Assembly: GCF_014396585.1 (NCBI RefSeq)
Contig: NZ_CP060717.1
Coordinates: 2,326,001-2,390,000, forward strand
DNA from: Sphingomonas rhizophila
Lineage (GTDB): Bacteria; Pseudomonadota; Alphaproteobacteria; Sphingomonadales; Sphingomonadaceae
DNA length: 64,000 nt
Direction: 5' to 3'
Part shown: positions 8,056 through 16,569 of the stretch, one piece after another
Numbering within the stretch: position 1 is the stretch's first letter
How the letters are laid out: each line of letters opens with the position of its first letter
Position numbers and translations under genes: made by a program
Notes under the pieces: model-generated
Seen by the model: only the letters and a program-made list of their open reading frames with translations
Told to the model about the DNA's origin: nothing
Database searches by the model: none

Positions 8056-10377
8056 ATGATGAGTCGTATCGACAGCGCGCGTGCGCTTTTCCTGGCAGGC
8101 GCAGCGTTCGCGTTCGTGATTCCGACGGCCGCATCGGCGCAGACCGCCGAGCAGACGACCGCCGAAGCGCAAGACGCGCCGCCGGCGCCGGAAGCCACCG
8201 GTGCAGCCAATGACGAGGGTCAGGACAGCGCTGTTGGGGAAGTGGTCGTTACCGCGCGTCGCACCGAAGAATCGCTTCAGAAGGTACCGTCCGCGATCTC
8301 GACGTTCAACGAGCGCGCCCTCGACCGCATCCAGGCGAGCGATTCGACCGCGCTCCAGGGCGCCGTTCCCAATCTCAATATCGTCCAGGGACGTGGCTCC
8401 TCGAACGCGACCAATATCTTCCTTCGCGGCGTTGGCCAACCGGACGCGCTGCAAACATTCGACCCGGCGGTCGGCGTCTATATCGACGACGTCTACCTGT
8501 CGCGCATCCGTGGCAACCAGATGGACTTGCTCGACCTGGAGCGGGTCGAGGTGCTGCGCGGACCGCAGGGCACCCTGTACGGCAAGAACACCATCGGTGG
8601 CGCGCTGAAGTTCGTCACTCGCCGGCCCGGCAAGACGTTCCGTGCCAACGGCTCGCTGACGGTCGGCAATCATGACGCGCTGGAACTCAAGGCAGCAGTG
8701 TCCGGACCGATCTCGGAAACGGTGTCGGCCGGCGTTGCGGTGCTGCGCTCGAAGCGTGACGGCTTCGTCGAGGACGAAGTCCTCGATCGCGACTATAACG
8801 ACAAGGACACGTTCGGCGTTCGCGGCGCTCTTGCCTTCACGCCCTATTCGAACCTTCGGATCGACCTGACGGCGGACTACAGCAAGGACGATGCTGCGCT
8901 CAATGTCGGGCGCCCGCTCAACAACCTCACGACGTTCTCGGGCGGCGTGCTGGTGGTCGACAATCCGGCGACGAAATATGACTGGAAGGGCCGCACGACG
9001 CCTGGTCTGCCCAACTCGACAAAGCTCAAGCACTACGGCTTCTCGAGCACCATCGCCACGGACATCACCGATGCCCTGACGCTGAAGGTCATCACGTCCT
9101 ACCGCAACCTCAAGACCGACGATTACATCGATATCGACGCGACCCAGTATGAGATCGGTGACGTCTTCGTCGGCGTCAGCCAGAACCAGCTGAGCGAAGA
9201 GGTCCAGCTCAACTACACGACCGACCGGCTGAAGGCGGTCGCCGGGCTTTACTACCTCGACGAGCGGGTGAAGTCGCACCAGGAGGCCTACGCCGACGAC
9301 CTGCTCGGGCCGCTGTTCCTGAACAGTGGGTTCCTGCGCACGATCGACGACGATCTCAAGACGAAGAGCTACGCCGGTTACGCCAACGCCAGCTTCGAGG
9401 TCGTGCCATCGGTACACGTCTCGGGTGGGATCCGCTTTACCCGCGAAACGAAGGATTATTTCCGGACGACCAGCACCTTCTATTCCCTGCTGCCGGGGTT
9501 CAACGGGACCTACCTGTTTAATCCGGCGAAGGCCGGATGGAACGACACGTCGCCGATGCTCAGCGTCGACTGGTCCCCGACCAAGGACTCGATGGTCTAC
9601 GCGCGCTTTGCCAAGGGCTTCAAGTCGGGCGGGTTCAATGGCCGCGCGAACTCGGTCGCGGAATCGACCGAATATGATCCGGAGACGGTGAAGTCCTACG
9701 AAGCAGGGTTCAAGACGTCGTGGGGCAGTGCCCTTCGCATCAACGGCGCGGTCTTCCACAACGACTATAGCGATTTCCAGGCCCGTGTGTCGGGAGAGGA
9801 TACCGATCCGATCACGGGCCTCCCGTCGCCCAAGCTTTCGGTCCTAAATGCCGGAAAGCTGCGCATTCGCGGGGCCGAGCTGGAGGCCGCATGGACGCCG
9901 TTGGACGGCCTGCTGTTCGATACGCAAGTCGGCTACCTCAAGGCGAAGTATCGCGAGTTCGACGATGCCCGCTTCACCCTGTTCGACGGCAGCCGCGCGT
10001 TCCAGACGCCAGCCTTCTCGCCGAAGTGGACGGCCCGCATCGGCGCACAGTACGCCTTCGACCTGGCCGGAGCCGGCGGCATCACGATCGGCGGCCAGAG
10101 CCGGTACAAGTCTCGAACCGCCCTGGCAGTCGACAATACGCCGGTGAACAGCGATGCCGAGATCGCAGGGCTGTTCCAGGGCAGCTACTGGGTGCACGAT
10201 GCGCGGCTGGTGTACGAAACCGAAGGCAAGCGCTTCGCGATCGGGGTCTACGGCCAGAACCTGGCCAACCGCCGGTACAAGACCGACGGCCAGGAATTCT
10301 CGACCATCGGCTCGATCCGCACCGTCTATTACGGCAACCCGCGCACGGTCAGCCTGCGCCTGACCGCGCGCTACTAG
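8056..10377 (+). CDS. TonB-dependent outer membrane receptor
   Basis: A complete 773-residue receptor. A signal peptide ends at about residue 30 (AASAQ). A TonB-box-like VGEVVVTARR is near residue 60, followed by the plug domain (VPSAISTFNERALDRIQ, IFLRGVGQPD, YIDDVYLSR, VEVLRGPQGTLYGKNTIGG). The 22-stranded barrel contains DSMVYARFAKGFKSGGFNGR and ends SLRLTARY with a terminal aromatic residue, as barrel proteins should. It takes up a ligand across the outer membrane using TonB energy. The ligand is unknown. The downstream hydrolase and MFS transporter suggest an organic substrate that is hydrolysed after import rather than iron alone. Control by the divergent TetR is likely. Confidence 0.93.
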   Translation: MMSRIDSARALFLAGAAFAFVIPTAASAQTAEQTTAEAQDAPPAPEATGAANDEGQDSAVGEVVVTARRTEESLQKVPSAISTFNERALDRIQASDSTALQGAVPNLNIVQGRGSSNATNIFLRGVGQPDALQTFDPAVGVYIDDVYLSRIRGNQMDLLDLERVEVLRGPQGTLYGKNTIGGALKFVTRRPGKTFRANGSLTVGNHDALELKAAVSGPISETVSAGVAVLRSKRDGFVEDEVLDRDYNDKDTFGVRGALAFTPYSNLRIDLTADYSKDDAALNVGRPLNNLTTFSGGVLVVDNPATKYDWKGRTTPGLPNSTKLKHYGFSSTIATDITDALTLKVITSYRNLKTDDYIDIDATQYEIGDVFVGVSQNQLSEEVQLNYTTDRLKAVAGLYYLDERVKSHQEAYADDLLGPLFLNSGFLRTIDDDLKTKSYAGYANASFEVVPSVHVSGGIRFTRETKDYFRTTSTFYSLLPGFNGTYLFNPAKAGWNDTSPMLSVDWSPTKDSMVYARFAKGFKSGGFNGRANSVAESTEYDPETVKSYEAGFKTSWGSALRINGAVFHNDYSDFQARVSGEDTDPITGLPSPKLSVLNAGKLRIRGAELEAAWTPLDGLLFDTQVGYLKAKYREFDDARFTLFDGSRAFQTPAFSPKWTARIGAQYAFDLAGAGGITIGGQSRYKSRTALAVDNTPVNSDAEIAGLFQGSYWVHDARLVYETEGKRFAIGVYGQNLANRRYKTDGQEFSTIGSIRTVYYGNPRTVSLRLTARY

Positions 10378-10386
10378 GCTGTGGCC

Positions 10387-10415
10387 CGGGGCGTTCGGCA
10401 GGACCGAACGCCCCG
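10387..10415 (+). terminator. Strong hairpin between receptor and hydrolase genes
   Basis: CGGGGCGTTCGG (10387-10398) pairs perfectly with CCGAACGCCCCG (10404-10415) around a 5-base loop. No T-run follows, so it may act as an RNA-stabilising 3' end or a partial terminator that lowers expression of the genes behind it. Confidence 0.5.
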
Positions 10416-10430
10416 CTACACGAATTGCCG

Positions 10431-11302
10431 ATGAGCGCCGGATATTCCGAACGACGCTGGACGTCCCGAGACGGGCTGGAACTGTTCGCCCGCGACTATG
10501 CGCCGCCAGGCGATGAGACCGGATTGCCGGTCATCTGCCTGCATGGCTTCACCCGGAATTCGGCCGATTTCGAAGACCTGGCGCCGCTGATCGCCGGTTG
10601 GGGCCACCGTGTCATCGTTCCCGACGTTCGCGGTCGCGGGCGTTCCGGCTACGATCCCCATCCCGAAAACTACACCCCAAGGTCTATGCCCGCGACGTGG
10701 GTGAGATGATGCGCACGCTGGGCGTCGGGCGCGCCGCGTTCGTCGGGACGTCGATGGGCGGCCTGATAACGATGACCTTCGCTGCCGTCCGCCCCCGCGC
10801 TGTTGCGGCGGCGGCGCTCAACGACGTCGGCCCGGAAGTCGCGCCGGAAGGCATTGCGCGGATCCTGAGCTATGCCGGGCAGCCGGTGGAGATTCGTAGT
10901 TGGGATGATGCCACCGCCTACGTCGAGCGGATCAACGCAGTCGCGTTCCCCGATTACGGCGAGCAAGATTGGCGAAAAGTGGCCAAGCGAACCTTCCGCG
11001 ACGCCGCTGATGGACCAGTCCTCGACTACGACCCGGCCATTGCCGTCGCGAGCAGCAAGCCCCCGCCGCCCTGGGCACCCTTGCTCGCCCGGTATCTGTT
11101 CCGGCGATTGACCCGTGGTCGGCCAGTGCTGCTGATTCGGGGGGCGCTTTCGGACATTCTGTCGACGACCATTGCGGAACGGATGCAGCGGATGGCGCCC
11201 AAGATGCATCGCGTCGACGTTTCCGGCGTCGGACACGCGCCATCTCTTTCCGAGCCGCAAGCGGTTGACGCGATCCGCGCCTTCCTGCGAACGGTGGCGT
11301 AG
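10431..11302 (+). CDS. Alpha/beta hydrolase (frameshifted)
   Basis: An enzyme of about 290 residues after repair. The first frame has LPVICLHGFTRNSADFEDL (oxyanion-hole HGF) and VIVPDVRGRGRSGYDP. The second has FVGTSMGGLITMTFA (nucleophile elbow G-x-S-x-G with the serine), VLLIRGALSDIL (acid region) and VSGVGHAPSLSE (catalytic histidine). The frames join at CCCC 10675-10678 read as five C, giving ENYTPKVYARDVG. It has no signal peptide, so it is cytosolic. The neighbours suggest it hydrolyses an ester or similar bond in the compound taken up by the receptor. The substrate is unknown. Confidence 0.85.
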
Positions 11303-11340
11303 TCAAGGCGCGAAGACGCCGGTGTCAGGAGGACTGGACC

Positions 11341-12606
11341 ATGAGTGAACGTCTTACCGGTCCAGCCGCGGTGGTGACGCGTTCGCCCGGACCGATCCTG
11401 GCGCTCCTGTTGCTCGCCTACATCTTCAATTTCCTCGACCGGCAGATCCTCGGCATCCTTGCCGGACCGATTATCAAGGACCTGCAGCTCACCGACGCCG
11501 AGTTCGGCGCGATCGGCGGAATCGCCTTCGCGCTGCTTTATTCGGTGCTGGGCGTACCCCTCGCCATGCTGGCCGACCGCACCAGCCGCAGCAAGGTCAT
11601 CGCCGGGGCGCTCGCGGTGTGGAGCGGCTTCACCGCGCTGTGCGGGACGGCGACCGGGTTTACGCAGCTCTTCGTCTATCGGCTCGGCGTCGGCATCGGC
11701 GAGGCCGGCGGTGTCGCTCCGGCCTATGCACTGATCGCCGACTACTACCCGCCGAAGCGGCGCGCCCGCGCGCTCGCGATCTTCTCGCTGGGCATCCCGC
11801 TTGGTCTCGCGGCGGGCACGCTGATCGGCGCCTATCTGGCGTCGTGGATCAGCTGGCGCGCGGCTTTCTATGCCATGGGCATCGCCGGCCTCGTCCTGGC
11901 GCCGATCATGCTGATCTTCGTCCGGGACGTGCCACGGTCGGCCGCGGCCACCGCCACCGTTTCCCTGTCGCAGGCATTCCCGATCATCGCGCGCAAACCG
12001 GCCTTCTGGCTGATGGCGTTCGCCGCCTCGCTGAGCTCGCTGGCCGGCTATGGCCTTGCGCTGTGGACCCCGACAGTCCTCGAGCGCAGTTTCGGCTTCG
12101 GGCTAATCGAGCGCGGGCAGTTCCTCGCGTCCATCTTCCTGATCGGCGGAACCGCGGGGGTGTTTGCCGGCGGCTGGCTCGCCGACCGACTGGGTCAGGG
12201 CGACCGCCGCTGGTATGCGCGACTGCCGGCCATCGCCTGGCTGATTACCGCACCGATGTTTGCGATCGGCCTGCTATCGTCGGATCCCTGGGCGGCGTGG
12301 GGCCTGCTTTTGATTCCGAACGCGTTGAACATTCTCTGGCTGGGGCCGGTGACGACCGCGGTCCAGCACCTCGTCGCTCAGCCGATGCGCGCCACTGCGT
12401 CGGCCAGCTTCCTGCTGATCAACAATCTCATCGGTCTCGGGGTCGGCCCGACCCTGATCGGCGCCCTATCGGTGATGTTCAAGGAACGCTACGGAACCGA
12501 GGCGCTTCGCTATGCTTCGGTCAGCGTTGTCGGCTTCTATCTGATCGCTGCGCTGCTGATGCTGCTCGCCGTGCGCCGCCTTCGCGAAGACTGGGTCGAA
12601 GACTAG
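11341..12606 (+). CDS. MFS transporter, spinster-like
   Basis: A 421-residue major facilitator with 12 predicted membrane segments. It begins ILALLLLAYIFNFLDRQILG, where the DRQ after helix 1 is typical of the spinster-like branch common in sphingomonads. The inter-helix 2-3 motif PLAMLADRTSRSKVI matches the MFS signature, and GGWLADRLGQGDRR repeats it in the second half. AGGAGG lies just before the ATG. It follows the receptor and hydrolase with a 38-base gap and most likely carries the same unknown substrate or its product across the inner membrane. Confidence 0.9.
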   Translation: MSERLTGPAAVVTRSPGPILALLLLAYIFNFLDRQILGILAGPIIKDLQLTDAEFGAIGGIAFALLYSVLGVPLAMLADRTSRSKVIAGALAVWSGFTALCGTATGFTQLFVYRLGVGIGEAGGVAPAYALIADYYPPKRRARALAIFSLGIPLGLAAGTLIGAYLASWISWRAAFYAMGIAGLVLAPIMLIFVRDVPRSAAATATVSLSQAFPIIARKPAFWLMAFAASLSSLAGYGLALWTPTVLERSFGFGLIERGQFLASIFLIGGTAGVFAGGWLADRLGQGDRRWYARLPAIAWLITAPMFAIGLLSSDPWAAWGLLLIPNALNILWLGPVTTAVQHLVAQPMRATASASFLLINNLIGLGVGPTLIGALSVMFKERYGTEALRYASVSVVGFYLIAALLMLLAVRRLREDWVED

Positions 12607-12660
12607 GCTTCGGGTCTGGACTGAGGGGTTCCCACCGAGTCGCCGGCGGAACGGAGCGGT

Positions 12661-12690
12661 TTCCGAGCCGTTTGTAGGCTCCGGAAGGAG
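12661..12690 (+). promoter_or_regulatory. Hairpin touching the ribosome-binding site
   Basis: TTCCGAGCC (12661-12669) can pair with GGCTCCGGAA (12677-12686) with one bulged base. The right arm runs into the Shine-Dalgarno AAGGAG (12685-12690) of the following gene, so the fold would partly mask it. A translational switch is possible; this is read only from base pairing. Confidence 0.3.
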
Positions 12691-12697
12691 TTCTTCG

Positions 12698-13696
12698 ATG
12701 AACAAGATTTTGCTCGCAGCGGGCGCCGCGGCGCTCGCGATTAGCGGACCCGCGCTCGCTGGTGGACAGCAGGGCGGAGGCCATGGCGGCGGTCACGGCG
12801 GTGGCGGCCAAGGCAAGGCCAAGGTCGAACGCGGCGGTGGCGGCCCCAAGGCTGCCGTGCAGCGGCAGGGCGGAGGCAATGACCGCGCCCAGATGAAGGC
12901 CGAACGTGGAAATCGAGGCCAAGGCCAGGTCGCGAAGATCGACCGCGGGCCGCCTCGTGCCGACAAGGTCGATCGCGGCGGCGGGAAAGTCGATCGCGGA
13001 GACCGCAAGGTCGATGTCGTCGACCGCGCCGTCGTTCGCGTCCGTGACGGAGGCGCGCCGCGCGTCGCCGTTGCCAACTATTACGGTTTTGACGGCGGCG
13101 GTTGCCCGCCGGGCCTTGCCAAGAAGGGCAACGGCTGTCTGCCGCCCGGCCAGGCCAAGAAGCTGGTCGGTTCCGCGCTGGCGCCCGCCTACCTCGGGGC
13201 AATGCTCGATGGTCCATATCGTGACTGGTACCGCGACGATGACCGCTACTTCTACCGGATGGGCGACGGGTACATCTATCGCGTGGATCGCGGGTCGAAC
13301 CTGATCAGCGCGCTGTTCCCCTACTATGACCGGGACTACAGCTATTACCCGGTCGGGATGATGTATCCGTCCGATTTCAATTACTACAACGTGCCGTATC
13401 AGTACCGCACCTATTACCCGGACGGCGGCGACTATCTCTATCGCTACGGCAATGGAGCGATCTACAGCCTCGACCCGCAGACGCAGGCGGTGCAGTCGAT
13501 CGTTGCCTTGCTCGCGGGTGATCTCGGCGTCGGCCAGCGGCTGCCGGCCACTTACGGCGTGTACAACGTCCCGTTGCAGTACCGGGCGCAATATTATGAC
13601 ACGCCCGACAATTGGTATCGTTACAACGACGGCTACATCTATCGCGTTGACCCGACCACGCAGCTGATCACGGCCGTGATCAACGCGCTCGTCTGA
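12698..13696 (+). CDS. Secreted RcnB-like protein with three C-terminal repeats
   Basis: A 332-residue exported protein. A signal peptide (residues 1-21, ending GPALAGG) is followed by a low-complexity Gly/Lys/Arg/Asp region with repeated KVDRG units. Next comes the two-cysteine motif CPPGLAKKGNGCLPPGQAKK, seen in RcnB-like periplasmic proteins. The C-terminal half holds three related modules at about residues 175-215, 235-268 and 294-332, each centred on Y-R-Y/M-x-D/N-G-x-I-Y-x-V/L-D followed by a hydrophobic helix. RcnB proteins are linked to nickel/cobalt homeostasis in enterics; that role is not shown for this branch. The function is unknown. Confidence 0.75.
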   Translation: MNKILLAAGAAALAISGPALAGGQQGGGHGGGHGGGGQGKAKVERGGGGPKAAVQRQGGGNDRAQMKAERGNRGQGQVAKIDRGPPRADKVDRGGGKVDRGDRKVDVVDRAVVRVRDGGAPRVAVANYYGFDGGGCPPGLAKKGNGCLPPGQAKKLVGSALAPAYLGAMLDGPYRDWYRDDDRYFYRMGDGYIYRVDRGSNLISALFPYYDRDYSYYPVGMMYPSDFNYYNVPYQYRTYYPDGGDYLYRYGNGAIYSLDPQTQAVQSIVALLAGDLGVGQRLPATYGVYNVPLQYRAQYYDTPDNWYRYNDGYIYRVDPTTQLITAVINALV

Positions 13697-13736
13697 TCGC
13701 GCCTTCCTCCCACCTCCATTGGACAGGATGACAATC

Positions 13737-14294
13737 GTGAAGAAGCTCAAATTCATTGCCCTGGGCGCCGCGTCGCTGGCGCTGCTCTCGGCGTGCGACA
13801 AGAATGGCGACAATCCCGCGGCGCCGACCGCTGAATCGGCCAAGGCGGCCGGTGAGGATACTATCGCCAAGGGCCTGCCCGGCGGCAGCAAGTTCGCCGA
13901 AGCCGCCAAGTCGGTCGGCCTCGATGCGACGTTGGGCGGTCCGGGACCCTACACCGTACTGGTCCCGACGGATGCCGCTTTCGACAAGCTGCCTGCGGGT
14001 GCGCTCGATACGCTGATGAAGCCGGAATCGCGCGCCGACCTGACTGGCGTGCTGAGCTACCACATCCTCCCAGGCACGATGCTGGCCGAGGATATCGGCA
14101 AGGCGATCGACGCTGGCGGCGGAAAGACCGAGATCGCCACCATGGGCGGCGGGACGCTGACGGCGACCAAGGAAGGCGACAAGATCGTCCTGACCGACGC
14201 CGCCGGGACCAAGGCCATCGTCACCACCGCCGACTCCAAGCGGTCGAACGGCGTGGTTCATGAAATCGACTCGGTGCTGATGCCGAGCAAATAA
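13737..14294 (+). CDS. Fasciclin (FAS1) domain lipoprotein
   Basis: A lipoprotein of about 185 residues. The signal KKLKFIALGAASLALLSAC ends in a lipobox cysteine. A single FAS1 domain follows: KFAEAAKSVGLDATL, GPYTVLVPTDAAFDKLPAG (conserved H1-like box), TGVLSYHILPGTM with the conserved YH, and the C-terminal VVHEIDSVLMPSK (H2 box). The GTG at 13737 is preferred because AGGA lies 8 bases upstream. An ATG at 13728 is the alternative but sits directly on the AGG. FAS1 proteins act in adhesion or as surface components. The two neighbours are also exported proteins of unclear role. Confidence 0.88.
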   Translation: MKKLKFIALGAASLALLSACDKNGDNPAAPTAESAKAAGEDTIAKGLPGGSKFAEAAKSVGLDATLGGPGPYTVLVPTDAAFDKLPAGALDTLMKPESRADLTGVLSYHILPGTMLAEDIGKAIDAGGGKTEIATMGGGTLTATKEGDKIVLTDAAGTKAIVTTADSKRSNGVVHEIDSVLMPSK

Positions 14295-14301
14295 GGTTGA
14301 T

Positions 14302-14329
14302 GGCCCGCGGCAACACCCTGCCGCGGGCC
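14302..14329 (+). terminator. Hairpin after the fasciclin gene
   Basis: GGCCCGCGGCA (14302-14312) pairs exactly with TGCCGCGGGCC (14319-14329) around a 6-base loop, 8 bases after the stop codon. The following T content is low, so termination strength is uncertain. Confidence 0.6.
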
Positions 14330-14411
14330 TCATTCGCATCCAATTTACCGCTTCCGCCCTTCGCTTGCCTCGCTATAGTCGGGGCAATCACGCGCAAGGG
14401 GCATTATTGAC

Positions 14412-15515
14412 ATGAAGGCGACGATCGAGCGGGCGACCCTGTTGAAGAGCCTGGGCCATGTCCAGTCGGTGGTCGAACGCCGCAACACCATCCCGATCCT
14501 TTCGAACGTCATGATCGACGCGAAGGAAGACGGGTCGATCCGCCTGATGGCGACCGACCTCGACCTGCAGGTCGATGAAAGCGTTCCCGCGCAGGTTGGA
14601 CAGCCCGGCGCAACGACCGTGTCGGCCCACACCTTCTTCGACATCGTCCGCAAGCTTCCGGAAGGCAGCCAGGTCGAACTGAGCGCCGCCGACGGCAAGA
14701 TGCAGGTTGTCGCCGGGCGTGCCCGCTTCAACCTGTCGACCCTGCCGCGCGACGATTTCCCGGTGATCGCCGAGGGCGACCTGCCGACCCGCTTCGAGCT
14801 TCCGGCCGCCACGCTTCGCCAGATCATCGACAAGACGCGCTTCGCCATCTCCAGCGAGGAAACGCGCTATTACCTGATGGGCATCTTCCTCCACGTCGCC
14901 GACGACAAGATGAAGGCGGCGGCGACCGACGGCCACCGGCTTGCCCGCGTCACGGTCGACAAGCCGGAGGGCGCCGACGGCATGCCCGACGTCATTATCC
15001 CGAAGAAGTGCGTTGGCGAACTTCGCAAGCTGCTCGACGAGGTGGGGGGCACGGTCGAAGTGTCGCTGTCATCGACCAAGGCCCGCTTTGGCCTTGGCAA
15101 TGCGGTGCTGACTTCGAAGCTTATCGACGGCACTTTCCCGGACTACAATCGGGTCATCCCGACGGCCAACGACAAGCTGCTCAAGCTCGATCCCAAGACA
15201 TTCATGGCCGGCGTAGACCGCGTGTCGACCATCGCCAGCGAAAAGACCCGAGCGGTCAAGATGGCGCTGGACCGCGACAAGGTGACGCTGTCGGTGACGA
15301 GCCCGGAAAACGGCCTGGCGGTCGAGGAACTGCCCGCGGACTACGGCAATGACGGGCTCGAGATCGGGTTTAACGCCCGCTACCTGATGGACATTCTTGG
15401 CCAGATCGAGGGTGACAGCGTCGAGGTCCACCTCGCCGACGCCGCCGCGCCGACCCTGCTTCGAGAGAATGACAAGTCGAGCGCCCTCTACGTCCTCATG
15501 CCGATGCGCGTCTGA
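14412..15515 (+). CDS. dnaN: DNA polymerase III beta subunit (sliding clamp)
   Basis: A complete 367-residue clamp subunit; two copies form the ring that tethers DNA polymerase III. Three structural repeats are visible. The N-terminal one has LKSLGHVQSVVERRNTIPIL, the middle one has VAGRARFNLSTLPRDDFP and ATDGHRLARV, and the C-terminal one has GFNARYLMDIL and ends ALYVLMPMRV. That last stretch is the normal C-terminus, near the clamp face that binds partner proteins. The ATG follows an AAGGGG element. recF lies 1.6 kb downstream and gyrB 6 kb downstream, a dispersed version of the classical dnaN-recF-gyrB order. Confidence 0.96.
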   Translation: MKATIERATLLKSLGHVQSVVERRNTIPILSNVMIDAKEDGSIRLMATDLDLQVDESVPAQVGQPGATTVSAHTFFDIVRKLPEGSQVELSAADGKMQVVAGRARFNLSTLPRDDFPVIAEGDLPTRFELPAATLRQIIDKTRFAISSEETRYYLMGIFLHVADDKMKAAATDGHRLARVTVDKPEGADGMPDVIIPKKCVGELRKLLDEVGGTVEVSLSSTKARFGLGNAVLTSKLIDGTFPDYNRVIPTANDKLLKLDPKTFMAGVDRVSTIASEKTRAVKMALDRDKVTLSVTSPENGLAVEELPADYGNDGLEIGFNARYLMDILGQIEGDSVEVHLADAAAPTLLRENDKSSALYVLMPMRV

Positions 15516-15591
15516 CCGGCGCGGCAACTGAAATGACGGACCGGCCCAGGCGGGGCGCTCGGCGGCGTCTGGCGCAAGGCAGAGGCGTAGG

Positions 15592-16560
15592 GTGAACGAC
15601 ACCGTCGCCGATCAAGCCAAGCCCGGTCCGCGCATCTGGCTCTACAAACTGCCATTCAAGGTCGATGGACATGCTTGCCTCGTCAGGTTCGATGCCCGAC
15701 TGTCCGGCCTGTATTCGACTTTGCTGATCGACGGCGACGCCGTCGCCGCCGACGAAACGCCGGCGACCGGTGCCGCCGCGACGCGCAACCACCGGTTGTC
15801 GACCACGCTGGCCGATGGATCGTACATCGAGATCGAAGCGGGCTACATCGACTATATCCGGGTCGGAATCGCCGTCCGTCGTGACGGCCAACTCGTCCAC
15901 GAAAGCCATCCGGGGCGAACCATCGCCTATCCGGAGCGCATGGCGCGCATGCTGCGTGAACAGGATGCGAAGGGAAAGCCGACCTACGACGTCGCGAAGC
16001 TCAAGAAGAACAGGGTGCCCATCCTCGTCGACATCGCCGCTTCGTTGATTTTCTTCGCGGTCGCCAAGTTCACAGACCTTCGCACGGCCGCGCTGGTCGG
16101 CGCCGCCGTCGGAATCGCGCTGATGATCGCGCAGCGGTTCGTAAAGGTCGACCTGATCGGCGGCATGGCGCTATTCGGTATCGTCATGCTGCTCGTGTCC
16201 GCCGGCTTTGCAATCGCTTTCGAGGACGATGAACTGATCAAGCAACGATCGACCATCGTCGGCCTGATCGGCGCCACCTTCTTTCTGCTGGATGGATTGC
16301 TGCTGCGCGGGAAGCGATTGGGGCGGGGGATGTCGCGCTACATCGCCTATACCGACATCGACGAACGTCGATTGGCGATAGGAATGGGGTTGGTTGGCGT
16401 CGTCCTGGCCCTGTCGAATTATGTGGTGGTCAAGCTCGTCAGCACGAACGTCTGGCTGTTCTACACCACCTTCGGCGACGTACCCTTGTCGTTTGCCCTG
16501 GTCCTTATGGCGATCCGATGGTCGCGGCAGGCGCCAAAAAGGCCGGCATCATCGTCGTAA
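15592..16560 (+). CDS. Soluble N-terminal domain fused to a YciB/septation-A-like membrane domain
   Basis: A 322-residue protein starting at GTG. Residues 1-140 form a soluble, beta-rich domain (KLPFKVDGHACLVRFDARL, SYIEIEAGYIDYIRVGIAV) that I do not firmly recognise; a FAIM-like beta-sandwich is only a guess. From about residue 140 come five or six membrane helices with DELIKQRSTIVGLIGATFFL and DERRLAIGMGLVGVVLALSN, then NVWLFYTTFGDVPLSF, the order and motifs of the YciB/intracellular septation A family. YciB proteins are linked to envelope synthesis and division. It sits between dnaN and recF, but no functional link is evident. Confidence 0.65.
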   Translation: MNDTVADQAKPGPRIWLYKLPFKVDGHACLVRFDARLSGLYSTLLIDGDAVAADETPATGAAATRNHRLSTTLADGSYIEIEAGYIDYIRVGIAVRRDGQLVHESHPGRTIAYPERMARMLREQDAKGKPTYDVAKLKKNRVPILVDIAASLIFFAVAKFTDLRTAALVGAAVGIALMIAQRFVKVDLIGGMALFGIVMLLVSAGFAIAFEDDELIKQRSTIVGLIGATFFLLDGLLLRGKRLGRGMSRYIAYTDIDERRLAIGMGLVGVVLALSNYVVVKLVSTNVWLFYTTFGDVPLSFALVLMAIRWSRQAPKRPASSS

Positions 16561-16569
16561 CACGGAGCG

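Noticed and set aside
7936..9759. A 607-codon open frame on the minus strand inside the first TonB receptor gene
   Set aside because: It is antisense to a clear receptor with signal peptide, plug and barrel, and its product has no recognisable domain. Long antisense frames are expected in GC-rich DNA.
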